This document shows, one piece after another, positions 41,270 to 50,234 of a stretch of DNA of 64,000 bases. Position numbers and translations under genes: made by a program. The notes beneath the pieces are model-generated. The model saw only the letters and a program-made list of their open reading frames with translations, ran no database searches and had not been told where the DNA came from. This stretch comes from JAOUJD01 sp963811265 (GTDB lineage: Bacteria; Pseudomonadota; Gammaproteobacteria; Burkholderiales; Burkholderiaceae_F), in the NCBI GenBank assembly GCA_963811265.1, contig CAWEQS010000026.1, positions 186,001-250,000 of the forward strand. Reading direction: 5' to 3'. Each line of letters begins with the position of its first letter. The first letter of the stretch is position 1.

Positions 41270-42604
41270 TCATCCTGAGCGAGCCTGGTCGTGCGCCTGC
41301 AGGGGCGCTCCCCCGGTGAGCGCCGCCAGCCGGTCGAAGTAATCGGGGAACGTCTTCGCGACGCACTTCGGGTCGCGGATGTGCACCGGGAGCCCGGCAA
41401 CGGCGGCCAGCGAGAAGCACATCGCGATGCGGTGGTCGTCATAGGTGTCGATGCTGGCCTCGCGCCAGGTGCCGGGCGGCGTCACGCGCAGCCAGTCGGC
41501 GCCCTCTTCCACCTCGGCGCCGAGCTTGCGGAGTTCGGCGGTCATCGCGGCGATCCGGTCCGTCTCCTTCACGCGCCATGAGCCGATGTTGCGCAGCGTG
41601 CTGGGACCGTCAGCGAAGAGCGCCGCGACCGCGATCGTCATCGCGGCGTCGGGAATGTGATTGAAGTCGGCGTCGATGCCCCGCAGCCGTCCTCCTGCAG
41701 GGGCAGCGGCCGAGATGTGGCGCTCCCCGACCTCGATCCTCGCGCCCATCGCGGCGAGGGCATCGGCGAAGCGCACGTCGCCCTGCACGCTGTCGCGCCC
41801 GACGCCTTCGACGCGCACCGGCCCCCCGGCGATCGCGCCCAGCGCGAGGAAGTAGGAAGCGCCGCTCGCATCACCCTCGACCACGAAGCGGCCGGGCGAC
41901 CGATAGACGCCGGCAGGCACGACGAACTCGCCGCCCTCCTCGCGCACGGCGACGCCGAACCGCTGCATCAGCGCGATCGTCATCCTCACGTACGGCTGGG
42001 AGATCAGCGTTCCCTGCACGGCGATCCGCAGGCCGCCTGGGGGCGCCACCATCGGCGCGGCCATCAGCAATCCGCTGAGGAACTGGCTCGACACGTCGCT
42101 GCGGACCGCGACGCGGTCGGCGCTGAGCGAGCGGGCCGGCTCGATCCGCAGCGGCGGAAAGCCGGCGCGATCGAGGTAGCGGATGCGCGCGCCGAGTTCG
42201 TTCAGCGCGTCGACGAGGTCGCCGATCGGACGCTCGCGCATGCGGGCAACGCCGTCCAGTTCGTAACTGCCGTCCGCGAACGCCAGCGCGGCCGTGAGCG
42301 AGCGGAAGGCTGTTCCTGCATTGCCGAGGAAAAGGCGTGCCTCGCGCGCGGGGAAGCGCCCCGCGCACCCATCGACACGCAGCCCGTCGTCGGTTGCCGC
42401 CAGCGTCACGCCGAGCGCCGTCATCGCTTCGCGCATCACGCGCGTGTCGTCGGCGTCGAGCAGGTCGACCAGGAGCGTTGAACCTTCCGCGAGCGCGGAC
42501 AGCAGCAGCGCTCGGTTCGAGATGCTCTTCGAGCCCGGCATTCGCACCGTGCCCGATGCACGGCGGATGGGATCGACGGTGAGGACTGCAGGCCAGGAAG
42601 TCAC
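41270..42604 (-). CDS. aroA: 3-phosphoshikimate 1-carboxyvinyltransferase (EPSP synthase)
   Basis: 444 aa from a GTG start. RMPGSKSISNRALLLSALAEG binds shikimate-3-phosphate, and FLGNAGTAFRSLTAALA includes the conserved Gly-Ala pair of the PEP site. DVSSQFLSGLLMAAP, RVKETDRIAAM and DTYDDHRIAMCFS complete the site. It catalyses the sixth step of the shikimate pathway. NAGTA with Gly-Ala unchanged suggests a class I, glyphosate-sensitive enzyme. The GTG at 42604 aligns with the family; the longer frame upstream runs into pilE. Confidence 0.95.
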   Translation of the reverse strand: MTSWPAVLTVDPIRRASGTVRMPGSKSISNRALLLSALAEGSTLLVDLLDADDTRVMREAMTALGVTLAATDDGLRVDGCAGRFPAREARLFLGNAGTAFRSLTAALAFADGSYELDGVARMRERPIGDLVDALNELGARIRYLDRAGFPPLRIEPARSLSADRVAVRSDVSSQFLSGLLMAAPMVAPPGGLRIAVQGTLISQPYVRMTIALMQRFGVAVREEGGEFVVPAGVYRSPGRFVVEGDASGASYFLALGAIAGGPVRVEGVGRDSVQGDVRFADALAAMGARIEVGERHISAAAPAGGRLRGIDADFNHIPDAAMTIAVAALFADGPSTLRNIGSWRVKETDRIAAMTAELRKLGAEVEEGADWLRVTPPGTWREASIDTYDDHRIAMCFSLAAVAGLPVHIRDPKCVAKTFPDYFDRLAALTGGAPLQAHDQARSG

Positions 42605-42639
42605 GCGGCGATGATGCCACGACGGCAACGGCCTCTCGG

Positions 42640-43077
42640 TCACCGGCGCCAGCAGACTTCCTCCGTGCTCCCGGACCCCGTGAAGCTGCGCACGCCCGTT
42701 TCGTCGATCGACAGGCTCTTGCACACATCGCTCTCCATCGTCCGGGTGGCCGTTGCCGTGATCCGGTAGGTGACGGCCGTGGCGAACACCGAGACCGTGT
42801 AGTTCGCATCGCCCGCGCGCGGGATCTGGCGCCACGGGAATTCGGTCGGCGGCTGGCCGGCGTTCGCCGGGTCGTCGTAGCGTCCGCGCTCGGTCCTCCA
42901 GCGCTCCATCCAGTGCGCCGCCTCGAGCAACCCGGCCCTTGCCTCGAAGCGCCGACTGCGAGCGAGGTATTCGGCGTAGGTGGGCAGCGCGATCGACGCC
43001 AGCAAGGCGAGGATGGCCATCGCCGTCAGCAGTTCCAGCAGCGAGAAGCCTTCGGCCCCTGGCCCCGGCCGGTTCAT
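42640..43077 (-). CDS. pilE: Type IV pilin-like protein PilE
   Basis: 145 aa. Prepilin signal MNRPGPGAEG cut before FSLLELLTAMAILALLASIALPTYAEYLARSRR, with Glu5 of the mature protein at E15. The C-terminal Cys pair (DVCKSLS...EEVCWRR) can form the D-region disulfide. Its place at the end of fimT-pilV-pilW-pilX-pilY1 marks it as the minor pilin PilE rather than the major subunit. The ATG at 43077 overlaps the pilY1 stop (ATGA). Confidence 0.9.
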   Translation of the reverse strand: MNRPGPGAEGFSLLELLTAMAILALLASIALPTYAEYLARSRRFEARAGLLEAAHWMERWRTERGRYDDPANAGQPPTEFPWRQIPRAGDANYTVSVFATAVTYRITATATRTMESDVCKSLSIDETGVRSFTGSGSTEEVCWRR

Positions 43078-45329
43078 TTCATCGGCCGCCATGAACGCAA
43101 CGGCATCAGCCCGGCGCAGTTCGTCTCGACCCGCACCACCGAACCGTCGATGCGCAAGCCGGCATGCATGCAGGCTCCGGTCGTTGCCTGCCGCACCGGC
43201 CCGCCGTCGCCGGCAACTCGGTACCGTGGGTTCGACAGCATCGTCTCGAGGTCGGAGGCGGAGATGCTGTGAACCAGCACCGAACCCGCGTCCGCCGGCT
43301 GGTACAACGGCGCGAACCCGCCCGTCGTGCCCGGCTCGACGCGGCGGCCAATCGTGACACCGGTCTGCACTCCGAATGCGCCGCGCGTGAAGCCCCCCGC
43401 GAGATCGATGCGGTAGAGGTGCGAGCGCCCGGCGGGCGCGCAGGGCTCCGCCGGCCCCTCGGGCGAGAAGGTCGAAGCGACGAGCATGCCGCCGTCCAGG
43501 AACAGCGGTCCGATCACCCGCTCCTTGCTGGAAGCAACGGACAGCGGCCGGAGCCGCACCCAGAAGCCCTTGTCGTTCCAGTCGAAATTCGCCAGATCGG
43601 GGCGGTGGAGGCGGCGAAAGTAGTCGGTGCCGTCCGTGTACTCCTCCGTGCGCACGAGTTCCACGTCACCGAACGGAATGGACGGCACTTGCCCCTGATC
43701 CCGGAGCACGAAGATGCCCTGGTCATCGCTGTTCGCCGGATCGCCGACCTCGAAGTACTTGCCGGTGCCGAAGGCGACGTAGAGACCGCCGAGCGGATGC
43801 GGCGCGACGCGCGGCGCCTGGTGGATCGGCCGAGTCGTTCCGCCCTCCGTCGCAGTGAAGAGCGGGCTCGGCACACCGGGCGGCTGCTCGTTGAAGATCT
43901 TCCAGCTCGACGGGTTCGCCGAACTCAGGTCGAACTTCCAGAGATGGCCGAGCTTGTCGCCCGCATAGACAGCCACGATGTTGCGATTGCCGTCGTACAC
44001 CGGCGTCACCGCACCGAGCCCGTTCCGGTTGCCGGCGCCGCCGACCCCGGTGTCGATGGCGCGGATCAATGAACCGTCCAGCGCGTCGAACACCAGCAAC
44101 GCCGCCGTGTCATTGCGGCTTTCGTAGCCATTGCCGACGACATACGCCCAGGCTCCGTTGGGCTCCGTCGCGCCCGTTCGGTCGACGTCGAAGCGCACGC
44201 TGCCGATCACGCCTGCTCCAATGGTCAGGCCGAGAGCGTTCCTCACCAGTGCGCTCGGGTGGTCGGCCGCCGTGATGTCCCACAGCACGCTGCTCGCACC
44301 CATCGATGGGCCCGGTGCCGTGACGTCGATCGCGAAGATGCCGGCCGCTCCGGCGCCGGTTGTCCCGACGGCGATCGTCTTCCAGCTCGTGCCGTTCCAG
44401 ACGTCGCCCTCGATCACCGGCCCGTCGACCGAGTAGCGGTGCGTGTAGGCCGGATCGGGCAACGCGCCGAGGGCGGCGTAGGCCGCACGCGGCACATAGG
44501 CGAAGATCTCGCGGCCGCTGGATGCGAGCCCGGCGCGCGCATCCAGGACGTGGAACATGCCGTCGTTGGCGCCGAACATGACGATGGATGCGCGACTCGA
44601 CGCCTTCGCCCGAACGTAGCGGCGATATTCCTCGTGGCCGTGCACACCGCTGGCGGAATACGACGCCGCCGGTGCCAGCTGGTAGGCGTGGTCGCTCGAC
44701 CTGGAGAAGAGCGGAGTCGAGTTGACGACGTCCCCGAGGACCGTGTTGGGGCGATCGCGGTAGGCGCCCCCATTGCGGCGTTCATGCGCGGCATCGCCGC
44801 GCAGCCAGGCGACGATCGGAGGCGCCGCAACGGGACAGGAGTGCGCGTTCGCGTAGACCGGATCGAGCAACGCACGCTGGTCCGCGCCCAGGTTGCACCA
44901 GTCGAACGCGATGGGCGCCGACGGCGCGGACGACGTGAAGATGTTCCGCTCGGAGGGCGCCGGGAAGTTCGCGGTCCAGGTGGGAGCGGGCTCGACGTTG
45001 CCCCCGCCGAGGAAACCGACGTAGGCCTTCGCGTCATACGCGGTCACGTAGCCTTCCCACGTCGGCGCGAAGAATCCGCTCTGCACGAACAGCGAATCGT
45101 CCGCCAGGGTCGAGGCCGAGAACGACGGCAAGGCGCCGGCTCCCCGACCGCAGCGCTCACCGCAACTCAGGCTGCAACCCGGCGTCGGCGCGAACAACGG
45201 CGACTGCGCCACCTGGCCGGCGACGGCGCCCGGCCGGAGGAAAGCCAATGCACAGAGGCCGAGCACCAGCAGGGCCTCGACGGTCCGCCGTGCAACCGTG
45301 GTCCGACCGGACTGCCGCGCGATTTCCAC
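43074..45329 (-). CDS. pilY1: Type IV pilus tip/biogenesis protein PilY1, short form
   Basis: 751 aa from a GTG start with AGGGAG upstream. A signal segment (VEALLVLGLCALAFLRPGAVAGQ) is followed by SLFVQSGFFAPTWEGYVTAYD. The C-terminal PilC/PilY beta-propeller shows IVMFGANDGMFHVLDA, REIFAYVPRAAYAAL, YSVDGPVIEGDVW, VYAGDKLGHLWKFDLS and YVAFGTGKYFEVGD. The N-terminal von Willebrand A domain of P. aeruginosa PilY1 is missing, and a clear Ca2+ DxDxNxDxxxxD loop was not seen. PilY1 sits at the pilus tip with the minor pilins and acts in adhesion and pilus priming. Confidence 0.9.
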   Translation of the reverse strand: MEIARQSGRTTVARRTVEALLVLGLCALAFLRPGAVAGQVAQSPLFAPTPGCSLSCGERCGRGAGALPSFSASTLADDSLFVQSGFFAPTWEGYVTAYDAKAYVGFLGGGNVEPAPTWTANFPAPSERNIFTSSAPSAPIAFDWCNLGADQRALLDPVYANAHSCPVAAPPIVAWLRGDAAHERRNGGAYRDRPNTVLGDVVNSTPLFSRSSDHAYQLAPAASYSASGVHGHEEYRRYVRAKASSRASIVMFGANDGMFHVLDARAGLASSGREIFAYVPRAAYAALGALPDPAYTHRYSVDGPVIEGDVWNGTSWKTIAVGTTGAGAAGIFAIDVTAPGPSMGASSVLWDITAADHPSALVRNALGLTIGAGVIGSVRFDVDRTGATEPNGAWAYVVGNGYESRNDTAALLVFDALDGSLIRAIDTGVGGAGNRNGLGAVTPVYDGNRNIVAVYAGDKLGHLWKFDLSSANPSSWKIFNEQPPGVPSPLFTATEGGTTRPIHQAPRVAPHPLGGLYVAFGTGKYFEVGDPANSDDQGIFVLRDQGQVPSIPFGDVELVRTEEYTDGTDYFRRLHRPDLANFDWNDKGFWVRLRPLSVASSKERVIGPLFLDGGMLVASTFSPEGPAEPCAPAGRSHLYRIDLAGGFTRGAFGVQTGVTIGRRVEPGTTGGFAPLYQPADAGSVLVHSISASDLETMLSNPRYRVAGDGGPVRQATTGACMHAGLRIDGSVVRVETNCAGLMPLRSWRPMK

Positions 45330-45349
45330 TGTGTCTCCCTCGCGTCCTT

Positions 45350-45907
45350 CTAGTCGGCAAACAGGCGCAGTTCGCTCTGCGCCATCATTTCCCGGACGCC
45401 ATTGGGCAGGTCCGGCGCGGTGATCCGAACGCGCGCCGTGATGCGGAACTTGCGCCAGCGGCTGTCGATGCCGTTGCACCCGTTGGCGTCCATGCCGGTC
45501 GGCGAGATCGGCGGCTGGAGTTCGCACGTGGCGTCTTCGATCACGCATGCCGGGTCGCCACTCATGCCCGGCACCAGCGCCGCGCCCGGGAAGTTCAGGG
45601 ATGTCGCGTCGCTCCAGTTGGCCGCGATTCGCCAGGCCGGTGCCGCGGCTGTCCCGGCGACGTTGACCGTGTTTCGAGGCCGCTCGATGACGTGCCACTC
45701 GCACCACCGCAGCGTGGCCTGCACCGCGTTGTCGAGCATCACGGTTTCGCGCACGTTGGCCGCCACGCGCTCGTCGGTCGCAGTCCGCTTCATCTGCGCG
45801 ATCACCATGCCTGTCAGGACCGTCAGCACCACCAGAACGACCGGCAGGACGACGCCCGACCGTCGCTGCCGCCCTTGAACGATGCGCATACCCGGCGACG
45901 GCCTCAT
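45350..45907 (-). CDS. pilX: Minor pilin PilX
   Basis: 185 aa. The leader MRPSPGMRIVQGRQRRSG is followed by VVLPVVLVVLTVLTGMVIAQM. As in other PilX proteins the Glu5 residue is absent. ATDERVAANVRETVMLDNAVQATLRWCEWHV matches the PilX helix region. A GAGG site lies 5 bases before the ATG at 45907. Located between pilW and pilY1. Confidence 0.85.
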   Translation of the reverse strand: MRPSPGMRIVQGRQRRSGVVLPVVLVVLTVLTGMVIAQMKRTATDERVAANVRETVMLDNAVQATLRWCEWHVIERPRNTVNVAGTAAAPAWRIAANWSDATSLNFPGAALVPGMSGDPACVIEDATCELQPPISPTGMDANGCNGIDSRWRKFRITARVRITAPDLPNGVREMMAQSELRLFAD

Positions 45908-45921
45908 GGTTGCCTCGGAGA

Positions 45922-46926
45922 TCACAGGGCGATGGACGGCGCGCCAGTCGCCTGCGAGCGAACCGTGAAGGTCTCGACGAAGGTGCGCCGCATCCGGCCG
46001 TCGCTCACGGCCTCGGTCGGCGTCGTGCCTGTCGTTGCCTCGGCCACGGTCCGCGGGCAACGTGTCGCCGCGGCGTCCGCGCTCTGGGCGGCGGTCCCTC
46101 GTTCCCTGGTCGCGACCGTGATGCAGAGGACCACGGCCACCACGTGCCTCCACGGGTCCGCCGGTGAAGCAGCCGCCGTGGCGTTGAGCCAGGCGGCATC
46201 GCGAACGGTCCCTCCCAGCGGCACGTAGTTCGTCTGGTTGCCGACGGCCAGCGCGAAACCCGCGTCGTCGAAGCGATAGAAGGCGCGAAACTCGATCACG
46301 TCGTTGGCGATGGGCGCCGGGCTGCCGGGATTGCCATTGCCGTGGCACCGCAATGCCGCACCGGTCGGATCCAGCGAGAAAGCGCTCTGCACGACGCGGC
46401 GCTGGATGCCCGCGCCCGCGCGCGCGGTCGCTGCCTGCAGCGGCGTGTCCTGCAGCGTGTTCGAGGCGCCAAGGCAGTCGGGCAGCGATGAAGCCGTGAG
46501 GTGCGCGGCGTCCATCGGCACGAGCGCATAGCGTCCCTGTAACCGCAGCAGCACCTGGTCGCCGGGCGCGCTGCCGATGCAGGCGTAGTCGGGCGCAAGC
46601 GCGTTGAAGGCATCGGCGAAGCGGCTGCCCGTGCATCCCCGCACCGCCGGCCCCTCGAACAGCGTCTGCCCCTGCGCCGAGTGATCGGAGCCGACGATCT
46701 CGCCGTAGCCGGCGGCCTTGATGGCGTCCCCGATCGCTGTCATGACCACGCGGGCCGTGTCTTCCGCGCTGCCCGACTGCTGCGCCACGCGCGACACGCC
46801 CCTCGACGACAGATACAGGGCGCCGACGCCGGCCATCAGCACGAGCCCGATCGCGATGGCGATGACGAGCTCGACCAGCGTCCGGCCCTGCTGCCGCATC
46901 ACGTTGACGGCTGCGCCGCGGCTCAT
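45922..46926 (-). CDS. pilW: Minor pilin PilW
   Basis: 334 aa. Prepilin peptide MSRGAAVNVMRQQG then RTLVELVIAIAIGLVLMAGVGALYLSSRG, with Glu5 present (E19). The globular part has several cysteines (VRGCTG, DYACIG, LPDCLG, LRCHGNG). PilW is a priming minor pilin at the tip complex. The ATG at 46926 overlaps the pilV stop by ATGA. Confidence 0.9.
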   Translation of the reverse strand: MSRGAAVNVMRQQGRTLVELVIAIAIGLVLMAGVGALYLSSRGVSRVAQQSGSAEDTARVVMTAIGDAIKAAGYGEIVGSDHSAQGQTLFEGPAVRGCTGSRFADAFNALAPDYACIGSAPGDQVLLRLQGRYALVPMDAAHLTASSLPDCLGASNTLQDTPLQAATARAGAGIQRRVVQSAFSLDPTGAALRCHGNGNPGSPAPIANDVIEFRAFYRFDDAGFALAVGNQTNYVPLGGTVRDAAWLNATAAASPADPWRHVVAVVLCITVATRERGTAAQSADAAATRCPRTVAEATTGTTPTEAVSDGRMRRTFVETFTVRSQATGAPSIAL

Positions 46927-47429
46927 GGAAACACCCGGGTCCGGTAACAGCGATACCCGGCCGGAAGAACGGCGCCGCCCGCCGTCAAGGCATCGCACAC
47001 CCCGTCGTTCGCCGCGGCGTGCGGCTCGGGCCACGCCACCGAGACGGCGATCCCGCTTCGACTCGCCGCGTCCCACTGGAGATACGCCGCGGCACCCGGA
47101 ATGCGGCGGCGAAGTTCGATCCGCCACTCGTCGAGATCCCGCGCGGCCACTTGCGCGCTCGTGCACGGCGCGCTGCAGGCTGGCGCCGTCGATGGCGCCC
47201 CGGCCGACGCGTCGAAGGTGAGCGCATAGCGCCCTGCCAGGAAAGCAAGGTGGTTCGCGCGCATCCGCTCTGCGAGCTGCGCGACCAGTTCGGCGGCCTG
47301 CCTGCGATGGAAGGCGTCCTTCTGGACACTCAAGGCCCGCGCCTGCAGGCCAAGCAGGCCGAGCATTCCGAAGGCGACGATCGTGAGCGCCACCAGGATC
47401 TCGATCATGGAAAGCCCGCGCTCGCTCAC
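46923..47429 (-). CDS. pilV: Minor pilin PilV
   Basis: 168 aa from a GTG with a strong GGAGGG site 7 bases upstream. Prepilin motif MSERG then LSMIEILVALTIVAFGMLGLLGLQARAL (Glu5 at E10), followed by QKDAFHRRQAAELVAQLAERMRAN, typical of PilV. Cysteines in the C-terminal half (PACSAPC, GVCDAL, YRCYR) may form disulfides. Confidence 0.9.
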   Translation of the reverse strand: MSERGLSMIEILVALTIVAFGMLGLLGLQARALSVQKDAFHRRQAAELVAQLAERMRANHLAFLAGRYALTFDASAGAPSTAPACSAPCTSAQVAARDLDEWRIELRRRIPGAAAYLQWDAASRSGIAVSVAWPEPHAAANDGVCDALTAGGAVLPAGYRCYRTRVFP

Positions 47430-47453
47430 TGGACCACCCTCCGCATTGCTCGC

Positions 47454-48047
47454 TCACGCGCAGGCACCCGCGACCGGGCGCTTGACCGTGATGCGACCAG
47501 TGACGACCGCCACGACCACGCACCGGGCGGCGCCGGTCAGTGCAGCGTTCGCCGGATCGCGGTAGTCGATGCTGAAGGTGCCGGCACTCGACGCGGCCGT
47601 GCCGTGGCGGTCGTACGCCACCGCGGCGCCAGGGAGGTTGCCGGCCACCACGAGGCGCGTGTTTCCCGTTCCAGCCGCGGGCTGGCGCTGCAGTACCGCG
47701 TCGACTCCGTTCTGGTAGGTCCCGGCAGCGGTCGACCCCCGCTTCTCGAACATGACCCAACCGGACGCCCAGTCTCCGGCCGCATAGCCGAGGCCCGCCG
47801 CGTTGCTGCACCTGATCGCCGGCTCGGCGGCGTAGGGATCGAGCGAGCGGCAGACCGAAACCACGGCGCTGCGCCGGACCGCCTCGGAGCGCGCGCGTTC
47901 GAACGCCGCGACCATGGTGTCCGCGGTGTTCGCGGTTCGCGAGGAGGCGATGAACCAGGAAAGCGATGGCACCGCGCCGGCGAGAAGTATCGCTGCGATC
48001 GTCAGGACGACGAGCAGTTCGACCAGGGTGAAGCCGCGCAACCGCAT
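47454..48047 (-). CDS. fimT: GspH/FimT family pseudopilin
   Basis: 197 aa. MRLRG then FTLVELLVVLTIAAILLAGAVPSLSWFIASSR, with Glu5 at E10. TADTMVAAFERARSEAVRRSAVVSVCRS is the hallmark FimT/GspH helix. First gene of the pilus operon, 192 bases after the tyrA stop codon. No sigma54 promoter that I would trust was seen upstream. Confidence 0.9.
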   Translation of the reverse strand: MRLRGFTLVELLVVLTIAAILLAGAVPSLSWFIASSRTANTADTMVAAFERARSEAVRRSAVVSVCRSLDPYAAEPAIRCSNAAGLGYAAGDWASGWVMFEKRGSTAAGTYQNGVDAVLQRQPAAGTGNTRLVVAGNLPGAAVAYDRHGTAASSAGTFSIDYRDPANAALTGAARCVVVAVVTGRITVKRPVAGACA

Positions 48048-48192
48048 CGATCCTTCCCTCCGTCATGAACCGACCGGGCGCTTGCGCGCTCGGACGCCAT
48101 TCATCACGCAGCGAGAACCGATCGCCTTGCTGCAGCGAACGCCCCTCGCCGTCCGGACCGCCAGTGTCCCGGGATTGGATCGGTTGTTCGAG

Positions 48193-48208
48193 CCCGACAG
48201 GTGTCGGG
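48193..48208 (-). terminator. Hairpin between tyrA and the pilus operon
   Basis: CCCGACA-cc-TGTCGGG (7-bp stem) lies 32 bases after the tyrA stop, without a T-run. It is a weak terminator candidate that would separate the aromatic genes from the pilus genes. Confidence 0.35.
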
Positions 48209-48239
48209 TGGACCGGGCAGCCGCCGAGGGAGGCGGGCG

Positions 48240-49106
48240 TTACTCGGCGTCGAGCCGCGGCGCATGCGTGCGCCGGCACTCGGCCGCGGTGCGGAAGACC
48301 GCTTCGATGGCTTCGCCGTCGCCGGCGTCGAGCGCGGCCTGCAGCTCGTCGAGCAGCGCCCGGTAACCCCGCAGTTCAACGGCCAGCGCCTCGCGATTCG
48401 CGATGCAGACGTCGCGCCACATGCGCGGACTCGACGCCGCGATGCGCGTGAAGTCGCGGAATCCCGCGCCGGCCTTGGCAAGCTTGCGTTCCGCATCGTC
48501 CTCGCGCGCGATCTGCGCGACGAGCGCGAACGCAAGCAGATGCGGCAAGTGGCTGACCGCAGCGAAGACGCGGTCGTGCTCCTGCGCGTCCATGCGCTCG
48601 ACGCGCGCGCCGAGGCGCTGCCACAGGCCTTCGACGCGCTCCGTCGCGGCGCGGTCGGTCTCGGCAACGGGAGTTGCGATGAAGAGCTTGCCCTCGAACA
48701 GGCGCGGCTCCGACGACTCGACCCCGGGGCGTTCCCGTCCCGCGATCGGATGGCCCGGCACGAAGCGCATGAAGTGAGCGCCGAGTTCCGCGCGGGCCGC
48801 CGCGACGACGCTCACCTTCGTGCTGCCGACATCGGTCACGATCGCGTCGGCACGCAAGTGAGGCGCAATCGCCCTCATCACGCCAGCCATCGCGCCGACC
48901 GGGACCGCGAGCATCACGAGGTCGGCCTGGCTCACCGCCGCCGCCGCGGAATCGGCGACCGAGGTGATGGCGCCGATGCGGAGCGCCGCCGACAGCGCCC
49001 CCGCATCCGCATCGAATCCGGCGACGCTCGTCACCGCGCCGGCAGACAGCGCCGCGCGTGCGAACGAGCCGCCGATCAGGCCAACGCCGATCAGCGCGAG
49101 CTTCAC
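48240..49106 (-). CDS. tyrA: Prephenate dehydrogenase TyrA
   Basis: 288 aa from a GTG that overlaps the hisC stop (GTGA). NAD-binding GxGxxG in LALIGVGLIGGSFARAAL. IVTDVGSTKVSV, RFVPGHPIAGRERPGVESS (catalytic His region) and AVSHLPHLLAFAL are conserved. It makes 4-hydroxyphenylpyruvate for tyrosine. Monofunctional, without chorismate mutase. In this family aroA normally follows directly, but here a pilus operon intervenes. Confidence 0.95.
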   Translation of the reverse strand: MKLALIGVGLIGGSFARAALSAGAVTSVAGFDADAGALSAALRIGAITSVADSAAAAVSQADLVMLAVPVGAMAGVMRAIAPHLRADAIVTDVGSTKVSVVAAARAELGAHFMRFVPGHPIAGRERPGVESSEPRLFEGKLFIATPVAETDRAATERVEGLWQRLGARVERMDAQEHDRVFAAVSHLPHLLAFALVAQIAREDDAERKLAKAGAGFRDFTRIAASSPRMWRDVCIANREALAVELRGYRALLDELQAALDAGDGEAIEAVFRTAAECRRTHAPRLDAE

Positions 49107-50224
49107 GAGCGCGCGGCAGCGAGTGCGCCGGGCAGCGCGTCGAGGAAGCGCTGGTTCTCGCCCGGCAGGCCGATCGACACGCGCAGCCACTCGGGCAGCT
49201 GGTAGTTGGCCACGGGACGCACGATCACGCCGCGCTTCAGGAGCTCCTGGTAGACGCGCGCGGCCGGCCCGACCTTCACCAGCACGAAGTTGCCGTAGCT
49301 AGGCACGTACTCGAGGCCGAGCGCCTCGAACGCCTGCGTCAGCTGCTGCAGGCCGCTCAGGTTCAGCGCATAGCTGCGGGCGAGGAAGTCCTCGTCGGCG
49401 AGCGCCGCCACTGCAGCGGCCTGCGCGGCGGCATTCACGTTGAACGGCTGCCGCACGCGGTTCAGCAGGTCAGTCAGCGCCGGCTGCGCGATGCCGTACC
49501 CGACGCGCAGTCCCGCGAGGCCGAACGCCTTCGAGAACGTGCGCGACACCAGCAGATTCGGGTAGCGCCGGACCCAGGCCACGGAATCGGTGCGCAGTTC
49601 CGGTCGCAGGTACTCGTTGTACGCCTCGTCGAGCACGACGACGACGCGCGACGGCACGCGCTGCAGGAACGCTTCGATCGCAGCCGCAGGCAGGTACGTT
49701 CCGGTCGGGTTGTTGGGATTCGCAACGTAGACCAGCGCCGTGTCGCCGGCAACCGCTGCCGCCATCGCTTCGAGATCGTGTCCGAGCGCGCGCGCCGGAA
49801 CCACGATGGCCCGCGCGCCGCGCGCCTGGGTGGCGAGGGCATAGACCGCGAACGAGTGCTGGGCGTAGACACAGCTGCGGCCCGGCGCCAGCACCGCCGC
49901 GGCCGCAAGTTCGAGGATGTCGTTGCTGCCGTTGCCGAGCGTGATCCAGTCGAGCGGCACGCCGAACTTCGCCGCCAGGGCCGCCTTCAGCGCGAAGCCG
50001 TTGGAATCCGGGTAGCGGCCGAGATCCTCCATCGCCGCGACCATCGCCTTGCGGGCCGTCTCCGGCATGCCGAGCGGGTTCTCGTTCGACGCGAGCTTCA
50101 CGATCGCGGCCGGATCGAGGCCGAACTCGCGCGCCAGCTCCTCGATCGGCTTGCCCGCCTGGTAGGGCGCGATCGCCCGGATGTGCTCGGGCGCAGGCAA
50201 TTCGTTCACGGCATTCGTCCCCAT
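49103..50224 (-). CDS. hisC: Histidinol-phosphate/aromatic aminotransferase HisC
   Basis: 373 aa. LASNENPLGMP, GNGSNDILELAA, YVANPNNPTGTYLP and the PLP lysine in SRTFSKAFGLAGLRVGYG are present. In this block it probably serves as the aromatic aminotransferase as well as in histidine synthesis; the sequence alone cannot separate these. The ATG at 50224 with GGAG 5 bases upstream is preferred over a GTG at 50230. Confidence 0.94.
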   Translation of the reverse strand: MGTNAVNELPAPEHIRAIAPYQAGKPIEELAREFGLDPAAIVKLASNENPLGMPETARKAMVAAMEDLGRYPDSNGFALKAALAAKFGVPLDWITLGNGSNDILELAAAAVLAPGRSCVYAQHSFAVYALATQARGARAIVVPARALGHDLEAMAAAVAGDTALVYVANPNNPTGTYLPAAAIEAFLQRVPSRVVVVLDEAYNEYLRPELRTDSVAWVRRYPNLLVSRTFSKAFGLAGLRVGYGIAQPALTDLLNRVRQPFNVNAAAQAAAVAALADEDFLARSYALNLSGLQQLTQAFEALGLEYVPSYGNFVLVKVGPAARVYQELLKRGVIVRPVANYQLPEWLRVSIGLPGENQRFLDALPGALAAARS

Positions 50225-50234
50225 GGTCACTCCG

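Noticed and set aside
48048..48239. Sigma54 promoter before the pilus operon
   Set aside because: No convincing GG-N10-GC element with the right spacing was found in the 192-base gap.
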